Assembly: GCA_002438845.1 (NCBI GenBank)
Contig: DJRG01000085.1
Location: 1 to 16,460, forward strand
Direction of reading: 5' to 3'
DNA length: 16,460 nt
Source of the DNA: Bacteroidales bacterium UBA6366
GTDB lineage: Bacteria; Bacteroidota; Bacteroidia; Bacteroidales; UBA932
Below, piece after piece: positions 8,536 to 14,808 of the stretch. Each line of letters starts with the position of its first letter. Within the stretch, counting starts at the first letter, position 1. Made by a program: the position numbers and the translations under genes. The notes under the pieces were generated by a model, which saw nothing but the letters and a program-made list of their open reading frames with translations, made no database searches and had not been told where the DNA came from.

Positions 8536-8628
8536 CCGTTGTGGCTGCCCCCTTGTTGAGAGATAGGGTCAGGCACACGAATCGACCTCTCAACCCACCC
8601 AAAGGCATCCTCCCGTGCCTGTGGGTTG
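8530..8628 (+). other. Structured intergenic segment with mutually exclusive stems
   Basis: This gap holds no convincing gene. It contains three perfect complementary pairs: GTTGAGAG (8555-8562) with CTCTCAAC (8587-8594), CAACCCAC (8591-8598) with GTGGGTTG (8621-8628), and CAGGCAC (8570-8576) with GTGCCTG (8615-8621). The first two share bases 8591-8594, so they cannot form together. It could be a small structured RNA or a decayed element; nothing identifies a known RNA class. Confidence 0.35.
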
Positions 8629-8638
8629 CAAACAGCCG

Positions 8639-8662
8639 GTCTCGACAGGCTCAGCGAACGGT
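8639..8662. repeat. Interspersed short repeat, single copy (core CTCGACAGGCTCAGCGAAC)
   Basis: This is a single divergent copy of the short repeat that also occurs at 10355-10406, 12475-12558 and 16371-16408. It is in the intergenic gap ahead of the ATPase-like gene. Confidence 0.6.
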
Positions 8663-8728
8663 AGGTAAGCATATAACTTTGATTTTTCGGCAAAGTCATA
8701 TCACGCTGGCGACAAATAACAGTCGTGC

Positions 8729-8762
8729 TTTGTCGGATGCTTACGAAAAGTTTCTATCTTTG
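8729..8762 (+). promoter_or_regulatory. Bacteroides-type promoter of the AAA-ATPase-like gene
   Basis: TTTG at 8729-8732 and TATCTTTG at 8755-8762 match the -33 (TTTG) and -7 (TAnnTTTG) elements of the Bacteroidota housekeeping sigma factor, with a 22-base spacer at the long end of the usual range. Transcription would begin near 8767. A purine-rich ribosome site AAAAGGA at 8776-8782 sits 8 bases before the ATG at 8791. The -33 element lies in the right arm of an inverted repeat, CGACAAA (8710-8716) and TTTGTCG (8729-8735), a possible operator. Confidence 0.65.
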
Positions 8763-8790
8763 CAGAGAATGAACTAAAAGGACAGGCCGT

Positions 8791-10332
8791 ATGCTATACC
8801 CGATTGGAATACAGAGTTTTGAGGACATCCGCAGGGGCGGATATGTCTATGTCGACAAGACTGAGCTTGTTTACAAGCTGGCAGCGACGGGGAAGTATTA
8901 CTTCCTAAGCCGTCCGAGGCGGTTCGGCAAGAGCCTGTTGGTGTCTACGATGGAGGCGTATTTCCAAGGGAAGAGGGAACTGTTCGAGGGGCTGGCCGTG
9001 GCGTCGCTGGAGAAGGAATGGACGGAGTACCCTGTGCTGCATATAGACTTGAGCGGAGTAGCCTACAATCAAGAGGATGTGATAGCAAAGGTACTTGACA
9101 ACACTCTCTGCAAATGGGAAAGAGAATACGGTAGCGAGAACAATTCCGGCATTCCCGGAATCCGCTTCGGAAACGTGATAGAAGCCGCCTACCAGAAGAC
9201 CGGTCGCCAAGTGGTCATCCTGATTGATGAATATGACAAGCCAGTAATCGACAACCTTGACCGTCCGGAACTTCAAGACAGGATGCGCGAGACGCTCCGC
9301 GGCTTCTACGGAGTGATGAAGTCCAAGGATGCTTACATCCGCTTCGGCTTCCTCACCGGGGTCACGAAGATCGGGAATATGAGCGTGTTCAGTGACCTGA
9401 ACAACCCGACAGACATCTCGCTGGACAGGGAATATTCCGACATCTGTGGAGTCTCGGAGACCGACCTTGCGGAATATTTTGCAGAGAGTGTCAGGGAACT
9501 CGCCGAGGCCAACGGGCTTTCCGAGGAGGGGTGCCGCCAGAAGTTGGCCTTGATGTACGATGGATACCATTTCCACCCGAATGCCACCGGTGTCTACAAC
9601 CCGTTCAGCCTGCTCAGTACATTCAAAGTAAAGGAATTCCGGGAGTACTGGTTCGAGACGGGCACCCCATCGTTCCTGGTAAAGGTGATGAGGAAGACCT
9701 CGTATGACATCACGAGCCTTTCGGAACAAGAGGCCGACTCCTCGCTTCTTACTGACATCAGCTCGGCGTTCCTGAACCCCGTCCCTCTCCTCTATCAGAG
9801 CGGCTACCTCACCATCAAAGGCTACGACGAGGATTTCCAGATGTATCGTCTGGGTTTCCCGAACAGGGAGGTGAAGCACGGTTTCCTGAACTATCTGATG
9901 CGGTATTACACCCCGGTCGGATCAGAGACCCCGATGATGCTCATCTCGCGCATGACCAGAGACATCCGTGGCGGCAACCCGGAAAGCTTCATGACCCGCC
10001 TGGACGCCCTCTTCGCCAGGACGGACTACCGGATCCAGGGCGAGAGCGAGAAGGACTTCCAGTACGCGATGTACATCATCACCGAGCTGATGGGGGAATA
10101 TGTCGAGACGGAGCGCACGACCTCCAACGGCCGCATTGACATCCTCATCAAGACCAGGGACTACGTCTACGTCATCGAGATAAAGACCGACTCCACCCCG
10201 GACGAGGCCCTCGCCCAGATCGAGGAGCGAGGCTACGCACGACCGTTCACCGATGACCACAGGAAGATATTCAAAATCGGAGTTAACTTCTCGACCGCAA
10301 ACCGCCGCATTGACGGCTGGAAGGTTGTTTAG
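8791..10332 (+). CDS. AAA-ATPase-like protein with C-terminal PD-(D/E)XK nuclease domain
   Basis: This 513-residue protein belongs to the AAA-ATPase-like (PF09820) plus PD-(D/E)XK nuclease (PF08011, formerly DUF1703) family, common in many copies in gut Bacteroidales. The start YPIGIQSFEDIRRGGYVYVD is characteristic. A Walker A-like motif RRFGKS has its Lys at 47, and Walker B is VVILIDEYDKP with Asp146 and Glu147. The nuclease-like core near the C-terminus has Asp450 (GRIDIL) and Glu463-x-Lys465 (VIEIK). All core residues are intact and the length is normal. Cellular function is not established; roles in defence, DNA processing or mobile-element biology have been proposed for related proteins. 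It stands alone with its own promoter and a strong ribosome site, facing a convergent operon. A cargo-like single gene flanked by repeats hints at past insertion, but no terminal repeats or integrase were found. Confidence 0.92.
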   Translation: MLYPIGIQSFEDIRRGGYVYVDKTELVYKLAATGKYYFLSRPRRFGKSLLVSTMEAYFQGKRELFEGLAVASLEKEWTEYPVLHIDLSGVAYNQEDVIAKVLDNTLCKWEREYGSENNSGIPGIRFGNVIEAAYQKTGRQVVILIDEYDKPVIDNLDRPELQDRMRETLRGFYGVMKSKDAYIRFGFLTGVTKIGNMSVFSDLNNPTDISLDREYSDICGVSETDLAEYFAESVRELAEANGLSEEGCRQKLALMYDGYHFHPNATGVYNPFSLLSTFKVKEFREYWFETGTPSFLVKVMRKTSYDITSLSEQEADSSLLTDISSAFLNPVPLLYQSGYLTIKGYDEDFQMYRLGFPNREVKHGFLNYLMRYYTPVGSETPMMLISRMTRDIRGGNPESFMTRLDALFARTDYRIQGESEKDFQYAMYIITELMGEYVETERTTSNGRIDILIKTRDYVYVIEIKTDSTPDEALAQIEERGYARPFTDDHRKIFKIGVNFSTANRRIDGWKVV

Positions 10333-10343
10333 GCAGATTTACT

Positions 10344-10406
10344 GGCAGGCTCATCACTTCGACAGGTCCACTTCGACAAGCTCAGTGACCACCGCTCAGT
10401 GACAGG
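10344..10406. repeat. Interspersed short repeat cluster, 14-bp period
   Basis: CACTTCGAC occurs at 10355 and again at 10369, exactly 14 bases apart. The second continues as CTTCGACAAGCTCAGTGACC (10371-10390), and a further half copy CGCTCAGTGACAGG follows at 10393-10406. It lies between the convergent ATPase and DAHP synthase genes and belongs to the family at 8639, 12475 and 16371. Confidence 0.75.
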
Positions 10407-10412
10407 GAACAA

Positions 10413-10476
10413 GAAAGGGGAACCTCTATGGCGAATTTTGGTAACGTGCAAAATTCGCCATAGAGGTTCCCCTTTC
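10413..10476. terminator. Perfect 28-bp inverted repeat, probable bidirectional terminator
   Basis: Arms 10413-10440 and 10449-10476 are exactly complementary over 28 bases around the eight-base loop GTAACGTG. The arms run from GAAAGGGGAACC inward to GCGAATTTTG. It sits between convergent genes (stops at 10332 and 10498), where a shared terminator is expected. Flanking T runs are only CTTTC on either side, so it is not a textbook intrinsic terminator. The unusually long perfect stem could also mark a mobile palindromic element. Confidence 0.7.
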
Positions 10477-10497
10477 GCCACACTTGCGGTGTGATAC

Positions 10498-11589
10498 CTA
10501 CCCTTCCAGAATCTTGTTCTGCTCGGCGACAGAGGCATCGTGGATGGCGGTGAAGAAGGCAGTGACGAAGTCTTCGGAGAGACCGTACTGTTTGCCCTGC
10601 TCGATCATCGAAGATAGAATGCTTTCCCAGCGGGAGGTCTGGACGATGGCGATGTTATGCGCCTTCTTGAACTCGCCGATCTTGCGGGAAATCTCCATTC
10701 TGGAGCCGAGTGCCATCAGCAGGTTCTCGTCGATCACATCGATCTGGGAGCGAAGCTGCTCTATGCCTTCGTTATATTCCTTGTCATTGGTGACCTTCTG
10801 ACGGACGGTCAGGCTCTCAAGAAGATTCTTAAGATCAGACGGGACCAACTGTTGCTTGGCATCGCTCAGAGCGCAGGACGGATCGCAGTGGGACTCGATC
10901 ATCAAACCGTCAAGTCCAAGATCCATCGCCCTCTGTGACAACTCCTTGAGATACTGCCTGGAGCCGCCCATGTGGCTCGGATCAGCAAAGAACGGAAGCT
11001 TTGGGTAATGGGTACGAAGTTCAACGGCCATCCGCCAGCCCGGAAGGTTCCTGTACGGAATCTTCTCCGAGGTGGAGAAACCGCGGTGAATCACACCAAG
11101 TTTCCTGATACCCACACGGTTAAGCCTCTCAAGAGCCCCCACCCAGAGGTCAATGTCAGGATTGACCGGGTTCTTCACCAAGACCGGGATCTCAGTGTCC
11201 TTCAGTGCCTCGGCGATCTCCTGGACAAGGAAAGGATTCGCCGTCGTACGGGCTCCGATCCACACCATGTCGATGCCATATTTCAGGCACTCGTAGACGT
11301 GTCTCTCATTGGCGACCTCAGTGCAGACCTTCATCCCATATTCATTCTTCACCTTCTGGAGCCATTTCAGGCCAGGTGTGCCGACCCCCTCGAAGGAACC
11401 GGGATGGGTACGAGGCTTCCATATTCCCGCCCTGAATACATGAATCCCGAATTCGTGAAGGCCCTTGGCGGTCATCATGACCTGCAGTTCAGATTCGGCG
11501 CTGCAAGGACCGGCTATGACAAGAGGGGGAATGCTCTCGTCGAAGAATCCCCACTCCGAAACGGGGATGATGTCAAGTGTTCGTTCCAT
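10498..11589 (-). CDS. aroF: Bifunctional DAHP synthase / chorismate mutase (type II, AroQ)
   Basis: This 363-residue enzyme condenses phosphoenolpyruvate and erythrose 4-phosphate to DAHP, the first shikimate step, and through its second domain converts chorismate to prephenate. The DAHP synthase part (about 1-262) is the short class I-beta type without N-terminal extension: GPCSAES at 27-33, KPRTHPGSFEG, CTEV, GARTT, KNPVNPD, IHRGFS and FADPSHMGG. The AroQ-type helical mutase part (about 272-363) shows LRSQIDVIDENLLMALGSRMEIS and IGEFKKAHNIAI. This fusion is known in Bacteroidota such as Porphyromonas gingivalis, where the mutase domain also serves allosteric control by prephenate. It starts two bases after the tyrA stop, so it is the last gene of the aromatic operon. 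The symbol aroF is conventional; aroG or aroA(G) are used elsewhere. No separate mutase is fused to the pheA or tyrA products. Confidence 0.95.
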   Translation of the reverse strand: MERTLDIIPVSEWGFFDESIPPLVIAGPCSAESELQVMMTAKGLHEFGIHVFRAGIWKPRTHPGSFEGVGTPGLKWLQKVKNEYGMKVCTEVANERHVYECLKYGIDMVWIGARTTANPFLVQEIAEALKDTEIPVLVKNPVNPDIDLWVGALERLNRVGIRKLGVIHRGFSTSEKIPYRNLPGWRMAVELRTHYPKLPFFADPSHMGGSRQYLKELSQRAMDLGLDGLMIESHCDPSCALSDAKQQLVPSDLKNLLESLTVRQKVTNDKEYNEGIEQLRSQIDVIDENLLMALGSRMEISRKIGEFKKAHNIAIVQTSRWESILSSMIEQGKQYGLSEDFVTAFFTAIHDASVAEQNKILEG

Positions 11590-11591
11590 AA

Positions 11592-12446
11592 CTATCTCAA
11601 AATCTTTTTAATCCTGTTAGCATCATGGATGAGCTCGGTGATGCGCTCTCCATCATAGTCAGCGATGGCGTCGCGGAAAAGCCTCATCTTCTCCAGATAT
11701 GTGTCGATAACGTGCAGCACATTGTCCCTGTTCTGCTCAAGAATCGGAGTCCACATCTCAGCGGAGCTCTTCGCCAGACGCACGGTTGATGAAAATCCAC
11801 CCGACGCAAGGTCGAAAATGTGCTTCTCATCCTTTTCCTTCTCAAGGACGGTCAGAGCCAAGGCGAAAGATGTGACGTGCGAGATGTGAGAGACGTAGGC
11901 GGTGTGCACGTCATGGCTGTCAGCGTTCATGAAAAGCGGGCGCATGTTCAGCGCATCATACAATCTCTCAACGATTTTCACAGCCTGCGGATCAGAGTCC
12001 TCAGTGTTTGCGAATATACAGGCGCGGCCGTCGAAGAGGTTCGGCATGGCTGCCCAAGGCCCTGAATATTCAGTGCCGGCCATCGGATGTGTCGCCACGT
12101 AGCGGCCACGTAGCGGATGGTAATGCGCGGCGCGGACGATGTTGCTCTTCGTGGAGCAAGTGTCGATCACGATCTTTTTCCCGTTCTCTTCTTCTTTGAA
12201 TATGTCAAGTACCCGAGGCAGCATCTTCACAGCCGCACCGACCGGTATGGCGATCACCGTGATGTCGCTTCTGCGGACACACTCCTCGAACGGAACAATC
12301 TCGTCCACGAATTCCATCTTTTCGGCAGCGGCAGCGTTCACGGGATCGGCTTCGACTCCGAGAACCGTCTCGGCAAAGCCTCTTCTCTTCAGGTCAATCG
12401 CCATTGATCCGCCAATCAAGCCCAGACCTATTACTCCTACTATCAT
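11592..12446 (-). CDS. tyrA: Prephenate dehydrogenase
   Basis: This 284-residue monofunctional TyrA oxidatively decarboxylates prephenate to 4-hydroxyphenylpyruvate with NAD(P)+, committing carbon to tyrosine. The N-terminal Rossmann fold carries GLGLIGGS (7-14). The acidic residue after the second strand (Glu32 in LGVEADP) suggests an NAD+ preference. The catalytic region has THPMAGTEYSGP (119-130), with the conserved His at 120, then the helical dimer domain with AYVSHISHVTSFAL (183-196) and FSSTVRLAKSSAEMW. No chorismate mutase or ACT domain is attached. It follows the aminotransferase gene after a 114-base gap that holds a repeat cluster, and precedes the DAHP synthase gene by two bases. 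Whether it is read from the pheA promoter through the gap or from another promoter cannot be settled here. Arogenate as the true substrate cannot be excluded. Confidence 0.94.
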   Translation of the reverse strand: MIVGVIGLGLIGGSMAIDLKRRGFAETVLGVEADPVNAAAAEKMEFVDEIVPFEECVRRSDITVIAIPVGAAVKMLPRVLDIFKEEENGKKIVIDTCSTKSNIVRAAHYHPLRGRYVATHPMAGTEYSGPWAAMPNLFDGRACIFANTEDSDPQAVKIVERLYDALNMRPLFMNADSHDVHTAYVSHISHVTSFALALTVLEKEKDEKHIFDLASGGFSSTVRLAKSSAEMWTPILEQNRDNVLHVIDTYLEKMRLFRDAIADYDGERITELIHDANRIKKILR

Positions 12447-12474
12447 ATTTTCATATCATTTTGTCGCTCTGATG

Positions 12475-12558
12475 CTTCGGCAGGCTCAGCAACCGTTCGA
12501 TTCGGTCACTGAGCCTGTCGAAGTGACCTTGTCGAAGTGACCAAATCGAAGTGTCCCC
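12475..12558. repeat. Interspersed repeat cluster inside the aromatic operon: imperfect hairpin plus 14-bp tandem units
   Basis: CTTCGGCAGGCTCAG (from 12475) and CTGAGCCTGTCGAAG (to 12523) form a 21-base near-palindrome with a seven-base loop. The right arm runs into three 14-base units at 12517, 12531 and 12545 that begin GTCGAAGTGACC, GTCGAAGTGACC and ATCGAAGTGTCC. The last ends two bases before the aminotransferase stop codon at 12561. It is the largest copy of the family here and could attenuate or stabilise the mRNA between the aminotransferase and tyrA. Confidence 0.75.
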
Positions 12559-12560
12559 GT

Positions 12561-13763
12561 CTAAATGACCTTATCAATTACTTTTTCTATTTCTTTGTTC
12601 GCACGATCAAGGACTTCCGGCTTCGCACAAAGCGATACCCGGATGTAATTGTCACCGTTCTTTCCGAATATGAAGCCAGGTGTTATGAACACTCCAGCCT
12701 GACGCAGAACACGTTCGGAAATCACCTCACCGGCAGTCATCCCGTTCTCCGCGTACCGGGACGGCACACGTCCCCAAAGGAACAACCCCGCCGTGTCGTG
12801 GTCATAAACCGCTCCGAGAGTGTCAAAGATCCGACCAGCCGCCACACGTCTGCGGACATATTCGGAATTCAGTTCCTCGAACCACTCCGGACTCTGGTTC
12901 AGAGCCTCGATTCCCGCAAGCTGCAACGGCTTGAACATTCCGGAGTCCATCTGGCTCTTGACCTTGAGAATCTCTCTGATCATCTCCGGATCTCCGCCGA
13001 CCATCCCGATTCGCCAACCGCTCATGTTGTGCGACTTGCTCAGCGAGTTCAGCTCCAGACAGCACTTCTCGGCCCCTTTTGCGGCCAGAATGGAAATCGG
13101 CTTCCCACAAAGGATGAATGAATACGGATTGTCATTCACAATCAATATCTTGTGTTTCAACCCGAAATCCACCAACCTCTGATAAAGCTCAGGGGTGGCC
13201 TTGGCTCCGGTCGGCATATTCGGATAATTAGTCCACATCACCTTCACTCCTTCCAGATCCATCTTCTCCAAGGCATCGAAATCCGGCCACCAATGATTCT
13301 CCTCTTTAAGGTCGTAAGTGACAATCTCCGCTCCCGCCAGCCTCGAGGATGAGGTGTAAGTCGGATAGCCAGGATCCGGAATCAGCACCTTGTCACCCGG
13401 ATTCACAAAAGTCATCGAAATCAGAAAGATTCCTTCCTTGGATCCGACAAGCGGCTGGATGCCTCCTTCCGGATTCAGTGTCACACCGTAATAACGTGAG
13501 TACCAGTCCGCGAACGCTTTCCGCAATTCTGGAAGCCCTTTATAATTCTGGTAAACGTGATTCCCGGGCTTAGGAGCCGCCTCGACCAAGGCGTCAATCG
13601 CATCCTTAGGAGGCATACCATCCGGAGCGCCTATTCCGAGATTGATAATCTTTCCCTCGCCACGCGCCGCGCGCTCGGCGTTGAGAATGTCCAGATCTTT
13701 CTGTTTGCGGGAGAAGTAATACTCCTTGACAGACAATGTTCTTTTTGCAGGTTCAATGATCAT
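12561..13763 (-). CDS. Class I/II PLP aminotransferase of the aromatic operon
   Basis: This 400-residue fold-type I aminotransferase has the PLP Lys at 243 in NSLSKSHNMSGWRIG, the cofactor-ring Asp at 211 with Tyr214 in NDNPYS, Asn182 in NYPNMPTG, and a late Arg in YIRVSLC for the substrate carboxylate. The overall type resembles aspartate, LL-diaminopimelate-like or aromatic aminotransferases. Its ATG overlaps the pheA stop by four bases (ATGA), so translation is coupled. It is therefore the likely last step to phenylalanine and tyrosine: amination of phenylpyruvate and 4-hydroxyphenylpyruvate, or of prephenate to arogenate. Side activity on aspartate is likely. Sequence alone does not separate these, so no symbol is given. 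The stop lies next to a repeat cluster. Confidence 0.9.
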   Translation of the reverse strand: MIIEPAKRTLSVKEYYFSRKQKDLDILNAERAARGEGKIINLGIGAPDGMPPKDAIDALVEAAPKPGNHVYQNYKGLPELRKAFADWYSRYYGVTLNPEGGIQPLVGSKEGIFLISMTFVNPGDKVLIPDPGYPTYTSSSRLAGAEIVTYDLKEENHWWPDFDALEKMDLEGVKVMWTNYPNMPTGAKATPELYQRLVDFGLKHKILIVNDNPYSFILCGKPISILAAKGAEKCCLELNSLSKSHNMSGWRIGMVGGDPEMIREILKVKSQMDSGMFKPLQLAGIEALNQSPEWFEELNSEYVRRRVAAGRIFDTLGAVYDHDTAGLFLWGRVPSRYAENGMTAGEVISERVLRQAGVFITPGFIFGKNGDNYIRVSLCAKPEVLDRANKEIEKVIDKVI

Positions 13764-14608
13764 GATATTGAAGATTTATATTCGCCTAAAATGTTAAGTC
13801 CCTCCATAAGGGGTCTTACCGCCCTCAAGGCCTGACGGTAGCGGCCATAGGTCGCGAACTTGATGTCCGCGTAGAAGAAGTACTGCCATTCCTGTCCGGG
13901 GATCGGCAGGGACTGGATTCGGGTAAGGTTCATGTCGTAGAATGAGAGAATCGTAAGTACCTGGGCCAGAGAGCCTGGCTTATGAGGCAGGGTGAAGCAT
14001 AGCGATGCCTTGTTGATTTCTCGGTGGGGAACCGTTATGGCATCGTCCAGAATCAGGAAGCGGGTGAAATTCTGTTTATAAGTCTCTATGCTGCGAGCCA
14101 GAATCTCCAGCCCGTTCTGCTCCGCGGCCAGCACTGAAGCGACCGCACCGACTCCCTTAAGTCCACCAGCGGCGATGTCGATGGCGCTCTTGGCGGTGTC
14201 TTCGGACTCCACCATCGTGATCCATGGGCAGTTACGCTCGAAAAACTGACGTGTCTGGTTGATGGCCATATAGTGCGTCCGTACCTCTTTTATGTCATGG
14301 ATGTCCTGTCCTGGCAGCGCCATAAGGTTCTGATGTATGGGGATGTACACCTCGCCTTTGATCTTGTAGGAGTGGGATCTCAGGAGTTCGAAATTGGGGA
14401 TAAGTCCTCCAGAGATAGTGTTCTCGATAGCCATCACGGCAGCCTGAGCCTCACCGGAAGCCATCGCCTTGAACAGCCCTTCGAAGGTAGGACATTCCAC
14501 GATGGCGATCTCCTCCCCTCCCGCGGAATAAAACTCCCTCGCAGCCTGCTCATGGAAGCAACCTCTGTAGCCTTGTATCGCGACTTTTGTCATATTCATC
14601 AAGTCCAT
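13760..14608 (-). CDS. pheA: Prephenate dehydratase with ACT regulatory domain
   Basis: This 282-residue monofunctional PheA turns prephenate into phenylpyruvate, the committed step to phenylalanine. The catalytic domain (about 7-190) begins KVAIQGYRGCFHEQAA, has AIENTISGGL, and has the active-site TRF at 182-184 in NFTRFLIL. The C-terminal ACT domain (about 199-275) has PGSLAQVLTI in place of the GALV motif and IQSLP (231-235) in place of ESRP, so phenylalanine feedback may be altered; IQSLP may be a lineage-typical form. No mutase domain is present, since that activity is on the DAHP synthase. The start at 14608 is favoured by AGGA nine bases upstream, although ATGs at 14599 and 14593 are also in frame. 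It is the first structural gene behind the Phe/Tyr attenuator, and its stop overlaps the aminotransferase start. Confidence 0.95.
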   Translation of the reverse strand: MDLMNMTKVAIQGYRGCFHEQAAREFYSAGGEEIAIVECPTFEGLFKAMASGEAQAAVMAIENTISGGLIPNFELLRSHSYKIKGEVYIPIHQNLMALPGQDIHDIKEVRTHYMAINQTRQFFERNCPWITMVESEDTAKSAIDIAAGGLKGVGAVASVLAAEQNGLEILARSIETYKQNFTRFLILDDAITVPHREINKASLCFTLPHKPGSLAQVLTILSFYDMNLTRIQSLPIPGQEWQYFFYADIKFATYGRYRQALRAVRPLMEGLNILGEYKSSIS

Positions 14609-14625
14609 TCAAATAATTCCTAATT

Positions 14626-14658
14626 AAAAAAGGCTGCCCGGGAAAGCACCGGACAGCC
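14626..14658 (-). terminator. Attenuator terminator upstream of pheA
   Basis: On the - strand, GGCTGTCCGG (14658-14649), a seven-base loop, and CCGGGCAGCC (14641-14632) form a ten-pair stem with one G-U, followed by TTTTTT (14631-14626). This is a strong intrinsic terminator placed before pheA rather than after a gene. It ends 17 bases before the pheA ATG, so it must be conditional if the operon is to be expressed from the upstream promoter. Confidence 0.88.
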
Positions 14659-14760
14659 GTATATTCATCTATCTTTTTCTGAATATTCCTGCACACGCTC
14701 GTCCGGTCCTCTACCTTCCGTGGTAAAGGAAATAAAAACCAAAAGAGTAAAATCGTGCGC
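14649..14760 (-). promoter_or_regulatory. Antiterminator and anti-antiterminator segments of the pheA attenuator
   Basis: Segment 1, GCGCACG (14760-14754, leader codons 4-6), can pair with CGTGTGC (14697-14691), seven pairs with one G-U. Segment 2, CCGGACGAGC (14706-14697), can pair with GCTGTCCGG, the left arm of the terminator, nine pairs with one bulged G. Between segments 2 and 3 a helper hairpin ATATTCA/TGAATAT (14686-14680 with 14667-14661) brings them together. A ribosome stalled on the aromatic codons covers segment 1 and frees segment 2 to break the terminator. A ribosome at the leader stop (14713-14711), four bases before segment 2, masks it, and the terminator forms. Mechanism inferred from base pairing alone. 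Confidence 0.75.
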
Positions 14761-14770
14761 TCATCATCAT
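14711..14770 (-). CDS. Phe/Tyr-rich leader peptide of the aromatic operon
   Basis: This is a 19-codon ORF, MMMSARFYSFGFYFLYHGR, ending in TAG. Seven of the ten codons from 7 to 16 are Phe (7, 10, 12, 14) or Tyr (8, 13, 16), the two end products of the operon that follows. Such a run is what a ribosome-stalling leader peptide looks like, by analogy with the pheA leader of enteric bacteria. The three in-frame ATGs at the start leave the exact initiation codon open. It sits 8-15 bases after a TATCTTTG promoter box, so the mRNA could be leaderless or nearly so. The peptide itself probably has no function after synthesis. Confidence 0.8.
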   Translation of the reverse strand: MMMSARFYSFGFYFLYHGR

Positions 14771-14777
14771 AACGACG

Positions 14778-14785
14778 CAAAGATA
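14778..14785 (-). promoter_or_regulatory. Bacteroides-type -7 box for the pheA operon
   Basis: On the - strand the sequence is TATCTTTG, an exact TAnnTTTG match. The -33 region 19-22 bases upstream is poor (TTAGTG instead of TTTG). Transcription would start at about 14770-14774, immediately at or before the leader-peptide ATG. Confidence 0.65.
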
Positions 14786-14808
14786 GTAAAATCAAGAGAA
14801 AATGTCAC

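Noticed and set aside
8481..8777. 98-codon + strand ORF in the gap before the ATPase-like gene
   Set aside because: The sequence is low in plausible protein features, runs through the palindromes, the interspersed repeat and the promoter, and has no signal or domain. It is better explained as chance reading of repeats.
8905..9879. Long (324-codon) - strand ORF inside the ATPase-like gene
   Set aside because: It is the antisense shadow of a gene with intact motifs on the + strand; the translation is rich in His, Arg and Val with no domain.
10972..11658. 228-codon + strand ORF opposite the DAHP synthase and tyrA end
   Set aside because: It is antisense to well-supported genes, and its composition follows from the opposite strand codons.
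12447..12560. CRISPR-like array from the 14-bp tandem units
   Set aside because: The units are directly adjacent without spacers and vary; they match a dispersed intergenic repeat, not a CRISPR.
14550..14795. 81-codon - strand ORF covering the pheA leader in another frame
   Set aside because: It starts at a TTG and crosses the terminator into pheA out of frame. The 19-codon Phe/Tyr ORF in a different frame explains the region better.
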